Counted from the first letter of the stretch, positions 23,820-36,667 are shown. The stretch: 64,000 nt of DNA from Ianthella basta (GCA_964019415.1 OZ025881.1:821201-885200), one strand, 5' to 3'. The notes: generated from the sequence alone by a model not told the origin. Translations and numbers: made by a program.

Positions 23820-24332
23820 ATGGAGTGGCAAGGCAAACTACTCAAGACCTTCCTCAATATTGCATCAGTGATCTACACACAGACATTTGGAGCACCAGTG
23901 AAGAGAGATACATGCACTAGCAGTGGTGATGTGATCGAGGATGGAAAGGCAAGACTGACCAGCATCAATGACGCATTGTGCAACAATGTAACACAGTTTA
24001 GCTATGCTGTTAAAGACTTCAGTGAATTCAGTGAAGATGGCATAGCAAACAATGACACTGATGTATATCTGGAAGCATTACTAAAGGATAGCAACTTTAC
24101 ACAAATGGTGAGAGAGGCAGTGCTCATGTGCTTCAGCAGTAGTACCACTGACTGCAAACTTGCTAGAGCAGCCTTAACTCTACAGGACATTATCAACAGT
24201 TTCATTGATAAGTACAAAAGCAGTGGCGAGAATTTCACATATTACCTTGGTTGCAAACCTACAGATGCAGAGATGCTTTGTTGGGCAAACACATACACTG
24301 TGAATTTACTGAATAAAGTATTAGAAATGTAG
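23820..24332 (+). CDS. Secreted cysteine-containing family protein B2 (170 aa)
   Basis: It is a full-length class B protein, the same as B1 except for Thr instead of Arg after LCWAN. Signal peptide, KR, six cysteines, four sequons and the LCWA end are all present. Its promoter differs from that of the other B genes in the CRE site, which carries a C in place of A. It keeps the standard TATA box. Confidence 0.85.
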   Translation: MEWQGKLLKTFLNIASVIYTQTFGAPVKRDTCTSSGDVIEDGKARLTSINDALCNNVTQFSYAVKDFSEFSEDGIANNDTDVYLEALLKDSNFTQMVREAVLMCFSSSTTDCKLARAALTLQDIINSFIDKYKSSGENFTYYLGCKPTDAEMLCWANTYTVNLLNKVLEM

Positions 24333-25871
24333 ACTGGAAGGAATAATGGTGACTACAGCTGCATGCATTCATATTCACTTTGTACTCATGTGACAGACAG
24401 TACCTCGCTCATTATCACATGTTAACTACAATTGACTGTATACTTTCACATCAGCACGTTATTATTCATAAGCATTGCCATAAAGTGTCTGATCAATGTA
24501 TGATTATTGAGTATGAAGAGATCAAATCAATCATTACTATATGTAACAAAATCAGTCAATCAATTGCAGGACATTATAACCTTGCATGCCTTCATCAGCT
24601 GCATGCATTCTTTATCAAACAAACATAGCAATGAGCCTCTATACGACCTTATCAATACCAGGCTGGCAATGTCTGCATTTAACTTGTATTTACAATCCAT
24701 TGGATAATTACGTATATAATTACATAACTATTATAGTGGAACCTGTCTAAGACAGTCACCTTCAGGCGATTTCTAAGTGAACTTTATAGAGAGGGAGGCT
24801 GGCTTGTTTTAGAGAGGTGACTGCTTAACTCAGTGGCCATCTTAGACAGGTTTCACTGTATTGTGATCTGTCTCATGATCAGCTCTTGCACAACATTAAT
24901 AGGACGTGCTAACAATACAACACATAAATTAATATGGTAGGGGTTCATTGCTGAGTAATGTGTAATGGTTCAGGAAGTTGTCGAGTCAGGTTCTGCTAAA
25001 ATTGTAATCGTTGAAGAAGATCCACAGACCGAAATGTCCTGTCCTCTATTTTGAAGTGCCTGCATGCTGAGTTCATGCTTGACAATTTCCCCTGGCTTCC
25101 TATATCAATGAAGTGGATTCATTGTAACATGATGGTCTCAGGTGTGTATACATATTGCACTCGTGAACAGAAATGGAATTGGAACAAGACTGTGAACCAC
25201 ATCCATGTCATCATTAGATACACTTTCTCTATATACATTCCCCATGCAGGCATTCCCCATGGCTATACCATCACCAAAGCCCTATAGGTGTTCAAAGGGG
25301 ATTCACCTTTCATGATGGCTCACACTTAAACTATGCACATTCAGTATACACACACACATGTACAGTATATATGTAAGTATCTGCACAGCACACAGCTAGG
25401 AATAGTTATGAATGTAAAGTGGCTGTAAGGTATGCATCGTGCTCACATCATCAAATTGACATTATAGTCAGGAACTGTGACATGAGATCCAAGTTTGAGT
25501 GCTCGCAGGATGCCCAAGCTCCGAGGCCATTTAAATGAGTGGTATTGCCATTTGTGGGAATATATAATTATACGAATTTATACTTACTGATCCCAAAGAG
25601 AAGGGGCAAGGGACAGCAATCTTCCTCTAAATCACTGACCTGTAAATGGTAACTGTGACCAAATTATCACCAGATGTTCCTGTACACACATCCTCTCGCA
25701 ACATAATATATCACATCCTGTCAAACAGGTGGAAACAAACCTGTAAAATATTCTTGTTGTGGTGACATTCTGCTCAGCACTTCAAGTTCTCTACTTTTGT
25801 GCTATTATACCATATTTCTCTAACAGCTGTTTTCCTATAAGGACTGTGTGACTTCACTTGATTCCACAACA
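24333..25871. repeat. B-to-A spacer 2
   Basis: The same layout as the other B-to-A spacers, with the short MITE and an A-type promoter region. No gene is recognised. Confidence 0.7.
24734..24858. mobile_element. 125-bp MITE, short form
   Basis: The same termini, length and TA flanks as the copy at 16276. Confidence 0.7.
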
Positions 25872-25880
25872 TATATAAAG
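25872..25880 (+). promoter_or_regulatory. TATA box of A3
   Basis: TATATAAAG, 109 bases before the ATG of A3. Confidence 0.8.
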
Positions 25881-25980
25881 AGGGACAGTGATCAGGTTAG
25901 CAGCATCAAGTCCAGAGTCATTCACAAGACACAAAGAGACAAAACATCCCAAGATAGTCCAAGAGAAGAACAGAGAGCAA

Positions 25981-26484
25981 ATGGAGTGGCAAGGCAAACT
26001 ACTCAAGACCTTCCTCATTGCATCAGTGATCTACACACTGACATTTGGAGCACCAGTGAAGAGAGATACCTGCATTGGCAGTGGTTCCCGTAATGTGATC
26101 AACTGCAATGGAAACTTTACGACAGATATTGTCAACATCACAGACACATTGTGTGCCAATTGCAATGAAACTCTGTTGGACTGTTCTTTTGGTCTTAATA
26201 GCATCAGAGTATGTGACCTTGATAGGTATCTGGAACCACTACTCATTCGAAGCAAAACCAACTATTCACAGATGGCGAGTCAGGCAGTAGAACTGTGTTT
26301 CAACAGCAGTGCCACTGACTGTACTGGTGCACAGGATTGCAAGCGTGCTACAGCAGTTGTAAAGCTCCAAGCCATCATCAAAGGTGCCATTGCTAAATAC
26401 AGTGAACATGGTGTTCAGAATGCACAACTAATTCCTGATAATATCAAACCTGCTCGTATCCTAGGATACAGAGAGGGTGACTGA
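25981..26484 (+). CDS. Secreted cysteine-rich family protein A3, C-terminally truncated (167 aa)
   Basis: The protein reads the same as A2 from the ATG onwards: signal peptide, PVKRDTC, class A cysteine pattern, NIKPA, then the repeat-derived RILGYREGD end. It is the first gene of the three nearly identical 6.55-kb units. Confidence 0.75.
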   Translation: MEWQGKLLKTFLIASVIYTLTFGAPVKRDTCIGSGSRNVINCNGNFTTDIVNITDTLCANCNETLLDCSFGLNSIRVCDLDRYLEPLLIRSKTNYSQMASQAVELCFNSSATDCTGAQDCKRATAVVKLQAIIKGAIAKYSEHGVQNAQLIPDNIKPARILGYREGD

Positions 26485-27357
26485 GGAATTGCACAGGAAC
26501 ACAGCACACACTTGTGCATGTGCATGCAGTTGCTTCTAATGCATCCAGGCTGTACGTGGGGACTTTGTATGAGGGAGGAAGGGATGGCAGCAATGAAATT
26601 AGTACTACAGTGTCACAGTTGTTGTGCTGTGGAAGTAACAAGTGAAAGCTCTCCCTTCGATGAATACCTTAATTTTCACTCATGGGAAGGTCATGTACAC
26701 GTGCACATACACACCAAGAGAACAGTAATGATTCTTGACTGCAGCACAATGCCATACAGTAGCAGAAACATGCAAAGTATACACTAATACAGTAATCACT
26801 TTCAGCATTTGCGTTAATTGCTCAATCTGTTATGTGTTGCGTTCAAGAACCATCTAACCTTGTCTACACCATAGAAAAGCTCTATAATTGAATGCCATCA
26901 CCCACCAAGCGGTCTTTAAGGTATGACACCATCCAGTATCTAATTTAATTTAGTGAATTTAATGAGTAGCGTTGAACTATTGTACCAATAAGTATTTGTA
27001 TTGGCAAACACTATTTATACACAGAAAACTGATGTTGCTACAATCATGATTGATCCCCTCCATGCAAGATTTAAACGCTATAGTTTTAGTTGTTGCAAAC
27101 ACTTGTATCCCTATACATATATAGGTATTCAGTGTACATGTATAAGGTGTGGTATCAGCTTTTTTAGGGGCTGCCGCAGGCAGCCCCTATATTGTTTACA
27201 AATTGACGTTTTCATATGGCTTCATGTTACGGATATATATATATATATATATATAATACGCCAAGCTACGGTTGTGCGTCAATGCTTACATTTATATTGA
27301 ATGTATTGGGCGAAGTATTGGGTATAGGGAATTTATATTGTCGGCCATTTTATTCGG

Positions 27358-27365
27358 CCGGAAGT
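27358..27365 (+). promoter_or_regulatory. ETS-type site in the captured CpG-rich block
   Basis: CCGGAAGT, preceded by TCGGCCATTTTATTCGG, which contains a YY1-like CCATTTT. This combination is typical of TATA-less housekeeping promoters. Copies lie 6,547 and 13,092 bases further on. Confidence 0.35.
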
Positions 27366-27551
27366 AGACCGTGTGCGAGGCCAAGGGACTTTGAAAACCG
27401 GCTTCGAAACGACGTCTTAGCGAACTTTGGACGTTCTCTTCCGCCTCTGATCCTGGAACAGACTCCTACAGCACTTGTGGTCGACGGACAAAGAGACAGC
27501 TTTTAGACAGTGCCCAACAGGTCATCGACTTCGCCCGCGCCTTCTTCGATA

Positions 27552-27751
27552 ATGGCCGCGCCCGCCTCGGAGGACTTCACTCCGCCGCCTGGAACACATG
27601 ACAGGAGTAACGTAGAAACTGGTGAGCGCCGTGATATGTTGACGCTAACATTCTTTAACCATTTCTAGCGTTGAAAAGCTTAGCTCGCACGGTTACCCTT
27701 CTAAATGCTCTTCAGATTCTGAGAACCTGGCCCACGCGTACTGCGCTGTAG
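27552..27751 (+). other. Exon-intron-exon-like cassette inside the insertion (possible captured gene start)
   Basis: An ATG at 27552 opens MAAPASEDFTPPPGTHDR and continues to a donor (G|GTGAGC) after 27621. A 47-base intron-like stretch ends in TTTCTAG at 27668. The frame then continues from 27669 for 27 codons, with a leucine-rich part (LKSLARTVTLLNALQILR), to a TAG at 27749. The frame stays open across the join only if spliced. An upstream CpG-rich stretch with ETS and YY1-like sites could be its promoter. It may be the 5' end of a host gene caught by the element. I do not recognise the protein. Repeated exactly at 34099-34298 and 40644-40843. Confidence 0.35.
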
Positions 27752-28000
27752 CAAACGTACGTAGCTTTTGCCACCACAGACCACTAGCTACTCTGGCGAC
27801 TGTGGGTTCCTTGGTACATTATATTTCTGTGAAAATTCACGGTAAATGCATGTGCTATAAGCAGTCATGTGTCTGTCTTTGCTGGAGATTTCTCTGTGCA
27901 TGTGTGGTGTGTGTGTGTGTGGTGTGTGATGTGTGTGTGGCTGATGTGTGTGTGTGTGTATGTGTGTGTGGCCGGTGTGTGTGTGTGTGTATGTGTGTGT

Positions 28001-28044
<44 letters not shown>

Positions 28045-28105
28045 TGTGATGTATGTGTGGCCGGTGTGTGTGTGTGTATGTGTGTGTGTCTGTGCGTTTG
28101 CACAT

Positions 28106-28151
<46 letters not shown>

Positions 28152-29246
28152 ACATGTGTATGTGTGTGTGTGGTCATGTAGCTATGTTTGGTGACTAGTG
28201 GTGTATGCGTACTGTCACTGAGGTGTATGACACAATGTCATGTGTTACCAATCATGAGTGACAGAGCAGCGACCGAAGGGAGCAAGTATTTCGAGTTGGG
28301 GCGGCAGCCCCACGAGTTTTTTTAACTCGAAATATTTGTTCAACATTTCTAAATTCTCTCAGTCATTGACAATTCTGATAGGACACATATGGCTAGGAGG
28401 AGTTGGCATGATGTATCAGCTGCTGCCTTCATGGCACCATGTCCAGTCCCTTAGCAAATTCTGCTCTTCTTACTCAAAACAGATTTAGTATTACTCTAGT
28501 CATTACTCAAAACACCGCTAAGTGTCCCTGAGCCCCCTGCACCTTTACTATACAAAGGGAGGTTGAATAACCAACACTCTCATCACACTATAATTATTTT
28601 CATTGTACATAATGTGTTAGTTCAAGATGACTTCCTTAATTCTGAATCAGTTCCTACTCTGGTTCAGTTGTTCCTATGAAGCAGACGTCTGTACTTCAGT
28701 TTTGTACATGCACTTCTGTATATGTAACTATAATGCATTTAAATTCTATTTGCATTCTTCACATGCTATGTAGGTTATATCGTAAGAGATTTCATTCAGC
28801 AGATACTCTAGTAAATATTCTTTCCATGAAGCAGACCTACTGTGATCCTTTAGGTCTGCATTTACTTCTACATATATGGTGGTCAGCGAGGTCGGCTGCA
28901 TGCTGCATGCATGCATATGGCTTGCTGTTTAGAGACTCTCCTTTAAATATTTTAGTTTAAATATTGATGATGTTATACAGGTATAAAATATAATTAATTC
29001 AAATACCGACTGCTTTACAAATTTTGCGAACATAAAGTCTCGTCTAAGTCTAAATTAGAGCATACATGGTATGATGGCCTTGGGTGCATGTACTGAACTC
29101 TTGAACAGATGGATTCGAATCAATCCTGCAAACCATACCGTGACATCATTAGATACATTTCCCATTAGCCTGCCACTTCCCATGGCATTCCCCATGGCTA
29201 CCATCATCAAAGCCCCAGCTACAGGTGTACATATAGTGCGTGTGCG

Positions 29247-29373
<127 letters not shown>

Positions 29374-30120
29374 GCACCCCATTAAACATCCAGGGAGAGG
29401 GGATTCTCCTTTCATGATGACTCACACTTCCCACTACATACAGTTAGCAGAAGTGCAGAGCTGCTGGAGCTATTGCAAGGAAATTAGGTTATTGTGGTGA
29501 CAGTAGGAGGTAACAGACTGTGGCAAGGTGTTTGACAGATGGTGATGAGCTGTGTGATGTGCTGTTGAGAGAGGAATGTGGTACTTTCCACAATCAACAT
29601 TGGAGGTTAAGCTTTGTTGGCCATAGTGCCTGTACAATATCAGCCATGCCTCACAACTGGCCAGTTTGTCATATACTAGAGATCTCATGTGAAGGACAGA
29701 TGTGGCACAGTGGCGGACCTGGGGGGGATACAGGAGTGTGAAGGAATCCCCCTTTTGCTACTCATTTGAAGGATAATGGGCAGATATTGGACCAGAAATA
29801 GGCATGGTGACAATACTTCAAGGGCACTGTGTGCATCTAACTACTTTAGAATTCCCCTTTCAGAAATTAATCCTATAGATCTGCCACTGCAGCGGCATGG
29901 ATGCTGGCTATACACAAACATCCATACACCATCTTAAGGGATCTCAGCATACAGAGCTGCAATAATGGCATGTGCCAACAGTAGATACATACTCTATTTT
30001 GTTTGAGAAGGTATACATAATAAACGCTAGTACACTCTACCTGATCACACCCATGCTAGTAAAAGGTGAAAGGAAAGCACATTAGCATTCATGGAAGAGT
30101 TAATGACATCACAACTGTGA

Positions 30121-30128
30121 TGACGTCA
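30121..30128 (+). promoter_or_regulatory. CRE-like palindrome upstream of B3
   Basis: A perfect TGACGTCA in the B-type promoter, with the TGACATCA partner just before it. Confidence 0.5.
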
Positions 30129-30255
30129 AGGAACAAATCCCAAATACAGCGCTTCTGCTCAGCACTTTGAGTTCTCCTACCTTTTGTGCTATACCATAGT
30201 TCTGTAACAGCTGTTTTCCTATAAGGACTGTGTGACTTCACTTGATTCCACAATG

Positions 30256-30264
30256 TATATAGAG
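30256..30264 (+). promoter_or_regulatory. Degenerate TATA box of B3
   Basis: TATATAGAG, where all other copies outside B3 to B5 have TATATAAAG. The A to G change may weaken TBP binding. Confidence 0.65.
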
Positions 30265-30364
30265 AGGGACAGAGATCAGATTGGCAGCATCAAGTCAAGA
30301 GTCATTCACAAGACACAAAGAGACTAAACATCCCAAGATAGTCCAAGAGCAGAACAGAGAGCAA

Positions 30365-30877
30365 ATGGAGTGGCAAGGCAAACTACTCAAGACCTTCCTC
30401 AATATTGCATCAGTGATCTACACACAGACATTTGGAGCACCAGTGAAGAGAGATACATGCACTAGCAGTGGTGATGTGATCGAGGATGGAAAGGCAAGAC
30501 TGACCAGCATCAATGACGCATTGTGCAACAATGTAACACAGTTTAGCTATGCTGTTAAAGACTTCAGTGAATTCAGTGAAGATGGCATAGCAAACAATGA
30601 CACTGATGTATATCTGGAAGCATTACTAAAGGATAGCAACTTTACACAAATGGTGAGAGAGGCAGTGCTCATGTGCTTCAGCAGTAGTACCACTGACTGC
30701 AAACTTGCTAGAGCAGCCTTAACTCTACAGGACATTATCAACAGTTTCATTGATAAGTACAAAAGCAGTGGCGAGAATTTCACATATTACCTTGGTTGCA
30801 AACCCACAGATGCAGAGATGCTTTGTTGGGCAAACACATACACTGTGAATTTACTGAATAAAGTATTAGAAATGTAG
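30365..30877 (+). CDS. Secreted cysteine-containing family protein B3 (170 aa)
   Basis: The protein reads the same as B2. All six cysteines, the sequons and the LCWANTYTVNLLNKVLEM end are present. It differs from B1 and B2 in its promoter, where the TATA box carries a G. It is part of the first 6.55-kb unit. Confidence 0.85.
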   Translation: MEWQGKLLKTFLNIASVIYTQTFGAPVKRDTCTSSGDVIEDGKARLTSINDALCNNVTQFSYAVKDFSEFSEDGIANNDTDVYLEALLKDSNFTQMVREAVLMCFSSSTTDCKLARAALTLQDIINSFIDKYKSSGENFTYYLGCKPTDAEMLCWANTYTVNLLNKVLEM

Positions 30878-32416
30878 ACTGGAAGGAATAATGGTGACTA
30901 CAGCTGCATGCATTCATATTCACTTTGTACTCATGTGACAGACAGTACCTCGCTCATTATCACATGTTAACTACAATTGACTGTATACTTTCACATCAGC
31001 ACGTTATTATTCATAAGCATTGCCATAAAGTGTCTGATCAATGTATGATTATTGAGTATGAAGAGATCAAATCAATCATTACTATATGTAACAAAATCAG
31101 TCAATCAATTGCAGGACATTATAACCTTGCATGCCTTCATCAGCTGCATGCATTCTTTATCAAACAAACATAGCAATGAGCCTCTATACGACCTTATCAA
31201 TACCAGGCTGGCAATGTCTGCATTTAACTTGTATTTACAATCCATTGGATAATTACGTATATAATTACATAACTATTATAGTGGAACCTGTCTAAGACAG
31301 TCACCTTCAGGCGATTTCTAAGTGAACTTTATAGAGAGGGAGGCTGGCTTGTTTTAGAGAGGTGACTGCTTAACTCAGTGGCCATCTTAGACAGGTTTCA
31401 CTGTATTGTGATCTGTCTCATGATCAGCTCTTGCACAACATTAATAGGACGTGCTAACAATACAACACATAAATTAATATGGTAGGGGTTCATTGCTGAG
31501 TAATGTGTAATGGTTCAGGAAGTTGTCGAGTCAGGTTCTGCTAAAATTGTAATCGTTGAAGAAGATCCACAGACCGAAATGTCCTGTCCTCTATTTTGAA
31601 GTGCCTGCATGCTGAGTTCATGCTTGACAATTTCCCCTGGCTTCCTATATCAATGAAGTGGATTCATTGTAACATGATGGTCTCAGGTGTGTATACATAT
31701 TGCACTCGTGAACAGAAATGGAATTGGAACAAGACTGTGAACCACATCCATGTCATCATTAGATACACTTTCTCTATATACATTCCCCATGCAGGCATTC
31801 CCCATGGCTATACCATCACCAAAGCCCTATAGGTGTTCAAAGGGGATTCACCTTTCATGATGGCTCACACTTAAACTATGCACATTCAGTATACACACAC
31901 ACATGTACAGTATATATGTAAGTATCTGCACAGCACACAGCTAGGAATAGTTATGAATGTAAAGTGGCTGTAAGGTATGCATCGTGCTCACATCATCAAA
32001 TTGACATTATAGTCAGGAACTGTGACATGAGATCCAAGTTTGAGTGCTCGCAGGATGCCCAAGCTCCGAGGCCATTTAAATGAGTGGTATTGCCATTTGT
32101 GGGAATATATAATTATACGAATTTATACTTACTGATCCCAAAGAGAAGGGGCAAGGGACAGCAATCTTCCTCTAAATCACTGACCTGTAAATGGTAACTG
32201 TGACCAAATTATCACCAGATGTTCCTGTACACACATCCTCTCGCAACATAATATATCACATCCTGTCAAACAGGTGGAAACAAACCTGTAAAATATTCTT
32301 GTTGTGGTGACATTCTGCTCAGCACTTCAAGTTCTCTACTTTTGTGCTATTATACCATATTTCTCTAACAGCTGTTTTCCTATAAGGACTGTGTGACTTC
32401 ACTTGATTCCACAACA
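30878..32416. repeat. B-to-A spacer 3
   Basis: Nearly the same as 24333-25871, including the MITE and the A-type promoter region. No gene is recognised. Confidence 0.7.
31279..31403. mobile_element. 125-bp MITE, short form
   Basis: The same termini and TA flanks as the other copies. Confidence 0.7.
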
Positions 32417-32425
32417 TATATAAAG
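32417..32425 (+). promoter_or_regulatory. TATA box of A4
   Basis: TATATAAAG, 109 bases before the ATG of A4. Confidence 0.8.
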
Positions 32426-32525
32426 AGGGACAGTGATCAGGTTAGCAGCATCAAGTCCAGAGTCATTCACAAGACACAAAGAGACAAAACATCCCAAGAT
32501 AGTCCAAGAGAAGAACAGAGAGCAA

Positions 32526-33029
32526 ATGGAGTGGCAAGGCAAACTACTCAAGACCTTCCTCATTGCATCAGTGATCTACACACTGACATTTGGAGCACCA
32601 GTGAAGAGAGATACCTGCATTGGCAGTGGTTCCCGTAATGTGATCAACTGCAATGGAAACTTTACGACAGATATTGTCAACATCACAGACACATTGTGTG
32701 CCAATTGCAATGAAACTCTGTTGGACTGTTCTTTTGGTCTTAATAGCATCAGAGTATGTGACCTTGATAGGTATCTGGAACCACTACTCATTCGAAGCAA
32801 AACCAACTATTCACAGATGGCGAGTCAGGCAGTAGAACTGTGTTTCAACAGCAGTGCCACTGACTGTACTGGTGCACAGGATTGCAAGCGTGCTACAGCA
32901 GTTGTAAAGCTCCAAGCCATCATCAAAGGTGCCATTGCTAAATACAGTGAACATGGTGTTCAGAATGCACAACTAATTCCTGATAATATCAAACCTGCTC
33001 GTATCCTAGGATACAGAGAGGGTGACTGA
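32526..33029 (+). CDS. Secreted cysteine-rich family protein A4, C-terminally truncated (167 aa)
   Basis: Reads the same as A3, with the NIKPA change and the repeat-derived end. It begins the second 6.55-kb unit, exactly 6,545 bases after A3. Confidence 0.75.
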   Translation: MEWQGKLLKTFLIASVIYTLTFGAPVKRDTCIGSGSRNVINCNGNFTTDIVNITDTLCANCNETLLDCSFGLNSIRVCDLDRYLEPLLIRSKTNYSQMASQAVELCFNSSATDCTGAQDCKRATAVVKLQAIIKGAIAKYSEHGVQNAQLIPDNIKPARILGYREGD

Positions 33030-33710
33030 GGAATTGCACAGGAACACAGCACACACTTGTGCATGTGCATGCAGTTGCTTCTAATGCATCCAGGCTGTAC
33101 GTGGGGACTTTGTATGAGGGAGGAAGGGATGGCAGCAATGAAATTAGTACTACAGTGTCACAGTTGTTGTGCTGTGGAAGTAACAAGTGAAAGCTCTCCC
33201 TTCGATGAATACCTTAATTTTCACTCATGGGAAGGTCATGTACACGTGCACATACACACCAAGAGAACAGTAATGATTCTTGACTGCAGCACAATGCCAT
33301 ACAGTAGCAGAAACATGCAAAGTATACACTAATACAGTAATCACTTTCAGCATTTGCGTTAATTGCTCAATCTGTTATGTGTTGCGTTCAAGAACCATCT
33401 AACCTTGTCTACACCATAGAAAAGCTCTATAATTGAATGCCATCACCCACCAAGCGGTCTTTAAGGTATGACACCATCCAGTATCTAATTTAATTTAGTG
33501 AATTTAATGAGTAGCGTTGAACTATTGTACCAATAAGTATTTGTATTGGCAAACACTATTTATACACAGAAAACTGATGTTGCTACAATCATGATTGATC
33601 CCCTCCATGCAAGATTTAAACGCTATAGTTTTAGTTGTTGCAAACACTTGTATCCCTATACATATATAGGTATTCAGTGTACATGTATAAGGTGTGGTAT
33701 CAGCTTTTTT

Positions 33711-34547
33711 AGGGGCTGCCGCAGGCAGCCCCTATATTGTTTACAAATTGACGTTTTCATATGGCTTCATGTTACGGATATATATATATATATATATATA
33801 TAATACGCCAAGCTACGGTTGTGCGTCAATGCTTACATTTATATTGAATGTATTGGGCGAAGTATTGGGTATAGGGAATTTATATTGTCGGCCATTTTAT
33901 TCGGCCGGAAGTAGACCGTGTGCGAGGCCAAGGGACTTTGAAAACCGGCTTCGAAACGACGTCTTAGCGAACTTTGGACGTTCTCTTCCGCCTCTGATCC
34001 TGGAACAGACTCCTACAGCACTTGTGGTCGACGGACAAAGAGACAGCTTTTAGACAGTGCCCAACAGGTCATCGACTTCGCCCGCGCCTTCTTCGATAAT
34101 GGCCGCGCCCGCCTCGGAGGACTTCACTCCGCCGCCTGGAACACATGACAGGAGTAACGTAGAAACTGGTGAGCGCCGTGATATGTTGACGCTAACATTC
34201 TTTAACCATTTCTAGCGTTGAAAAGCTTAGCTCGCACGGTTACCCTTCTAAATGCTCTTCAGATTCTGAGAACCTGGCCCACGCGTACTGCGCTGTAGCA
34301 AACGTACGTAGCTTTTGCCACCACAGACCACTAGCTACTCTGGCGACTGTGGGTTCCTTGGTACATTATATTTCTGTGAAAATTCACGGTAAATGCATGT
34401 GCTATAAGCAGTCATGTGTCTGTCTTTGCTGGAGATTTCTCTGTGCATGTGTGGTGTGTGTGTGTGTGGTGTGTGATGTGTGTGTGGCTGATGTGTGTGT
34501 GTGTGTATGTGTGTGTGGCCGGTGTGTGTGTGTGTGTATGTGTGTGT

Positions 34548-34591
<44 letters not shown>

Positions 34592-34652
34592 TGTGATGTA
34601 TGTGTGGCCGGTGTGTGTGTGTGTATGTGTGTGTGTCTGTGCGTTTGCACAT

Positions 34653-34698
<46 letters not shown>

Positions 34699-34887
34699 AC
34701 ATGTGTATGTGTGTGTGTGGTCATGTAGCTATGTTTGGTGACTAGTGGTGTATGCGTACTGTCACTGAGGTGTATGACACAATGTCATGTGTTACCAATC
34801 ATGAGTGACAGAGCAGCGACCGAAGGGAGCAAGTATTTCGAGTTGGGGCGGCAGCCCCACGAGTTTTTTTAACTCGAAATATTTGTT
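33711..34887. mobile_element. 1.18-kb insertion, second copy
   Basis: The same element at the same site as 27166-28340. It was carried along by tandem duplication rather than inserted again, because both flanks are shared. Confidence 0.65.
34099..34298 (+). other. Captured exon-like cassette, second copy
   Basis: The same ATG, GTGAGC donor, TTTCTAG acceptor and TAG stop as the first copy. Exon-like parts are 34099-34168 and 34216-34298. Confidence 0.35.
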
Positions 34888-35793
34888 CAACATTTCTAAA
34901 TTCTCTCAGTCATTGACAATTCTGATAGGACACATATGGCTAGGAGGAGTTGGCATGATGTATCAGCTGCTGCCTTCATGGCACCATGTCCAGTCCCTTA
35001 GCAAATTCTGCTCTTCTTACTCAAAACAGATTTAGTATTACTCTAGTCATTACTCAAAACACCGCTAAGTGTCCCTGAGCCCCCTGCACCTTTACTATAC
35101 AAAGGGAGGTTGAATAACCAACACTCTCATCACACTATAATTATTTTCATTGTACATAATGTGTTAGTTCAAGATGACTTCCTTAATTCTGAATCAGTTC
35201 CTACTCTGGTTCAGTTGTTCCTATGAAGCAGACGTCTGTACTTCAGTTTTGTACATGCACTTCTGTATATGTAACTATAATGCATTTAAATTCTATTTGC
35301 ATTCTTCACATGCTATGTAGGTTATATCGTAAGAGATTTCATTCAGCAGATACTCTAGTAAATATTCTTTCCATGAAGCAGACCTACTGTGATCCTTTAG
35401 GTCTGCATTTACTTCTACATATATGGTGGTCAGCGAGGTCGGCTGCATGCTGCATGCATGCATATGGCTTGCTGTTTAGAGACTCTCCTTTAAATATTTT
35501 AGTTTAAATATTGATGATGTTATACAGGTATAAAATATAATTAATTCAAATACCGACTGCTTTACAAATTTTGCGAACATAAAGTCTCGTCTAAGTCTAA
35601 ATTAGAGCATACATGGTATGATGGCCTTGGGTGCATGTACTGAACTCTTGAACAGATGGATTCGAATCAATCCTGCAAACCATACCGTGACATCATTAGA
35701 TACATTTCCCATTAGCCTGCCACTTCCCATGGCATTCCCCATGGCTACCATCATCAAAGCCCCAGCTACAGGTGTACATATAGTGCGTGTGCG

Positions 35794-35920
<127 letters not shown>

Positions 35921-36667
35921 GCACCCCATTAAACATCCAGGGAGAGGGGATTCTCCTTTCATGATGACTCACACTTCCCACTACATACAGTTAGCAGAAG
36001 TGCAGAGCTGCTGGAGCTATTGCAAGGAAATTAGGTTATTGTGGTGACAGTAGGAGGTAACAGACTGTGGCAAGGTGTTTGACAGATGGTGATGAGCTGT
36101 GTGATGTGCTGTTGAGAGAGGAATGTGGTACTTTCCACAATCAACATTGGAGGTTAAGCTTTGTTGGCCATAGTGCCTGTACAATATCAGCCATGCCTCA
36201 CAACTGGCCAGTTTGTCATATACTAGAGATCTCATGTGAAGGACAGATGTGGCACAGTGGCGGACCTGGGGGGGATACAGGAGTGTGAAGGAATCCCCCT
36301 TTTGCTACTCATTTGAAGGATAATGGGCAGATATTGGACCAGAAATAGGCATGGTGACAATACTTCAAGGGCACTGTGTGCATCTAACTACTTTAGAATT
36401 CCCCTTTCAGAAATTAATCCTATAGATCTGCCACTGCAGCGGCATGGATGCTGGCTATACACAAACATCCATACACCATCTTAAGGGATCTCAGCATACA
36501 GAGCTGCAATAATGGCATGTGCCAACAGTAGATACATACTCTATTTTGTTTGAGAAGGTATACATAATAAACGCTAGTACACTCTACCTGATCACACCCA
36601 TGCTAGTAAAAGGTGAAAGGAAAGCACATTAGCATTCATGGAAGAGTTAATGACATCACAACTGTGA

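Larger units (their letters stand above)
27166..28340. mobile_element. 1.18-kb insertion with hairpin ends, unclassified (Helitron-like?)
   Basis: The empty site in spacer 2 is cagctttttcaacat. Here about 1,176 bases are inserted in the T run. The left end is a 9-bp stem hairpin, GGGGCTGCC-GCA-GGCAGCCCC. The right end holds GGGGCGGCAGCCCC inside a longer stem (28283-28338, tatttcgagtt paired with aactcgaaata). There is no clear target duplication. Insertion between T residues and terminal hairpins fit Helitron/Helentron-like elements, but the typical ends are not certain. It carries a CpG-rich block (about 27330-27780), an (AT)n run and a GT-rich microsatellite (about 27901-28175). There is no transposase or helicase. 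Confidence 0.65.

Noticed and set aside
25051-25287. 78-codon frame MKCLHAEFML... recurring in every B-to-A spacer
   Set aside because: Its start is a TTG, it lies in a dispersed repeat, and copies elsewhere are not open; frame conservation follows from recent duplication.
28676-28960. 94-codon frame MKQTSVLQF... recurring in the A-to-B spacers
   Set aside because: The same reasoning: open only because the spacers are recent copies; the older copy near 10350 has a different frame structure.
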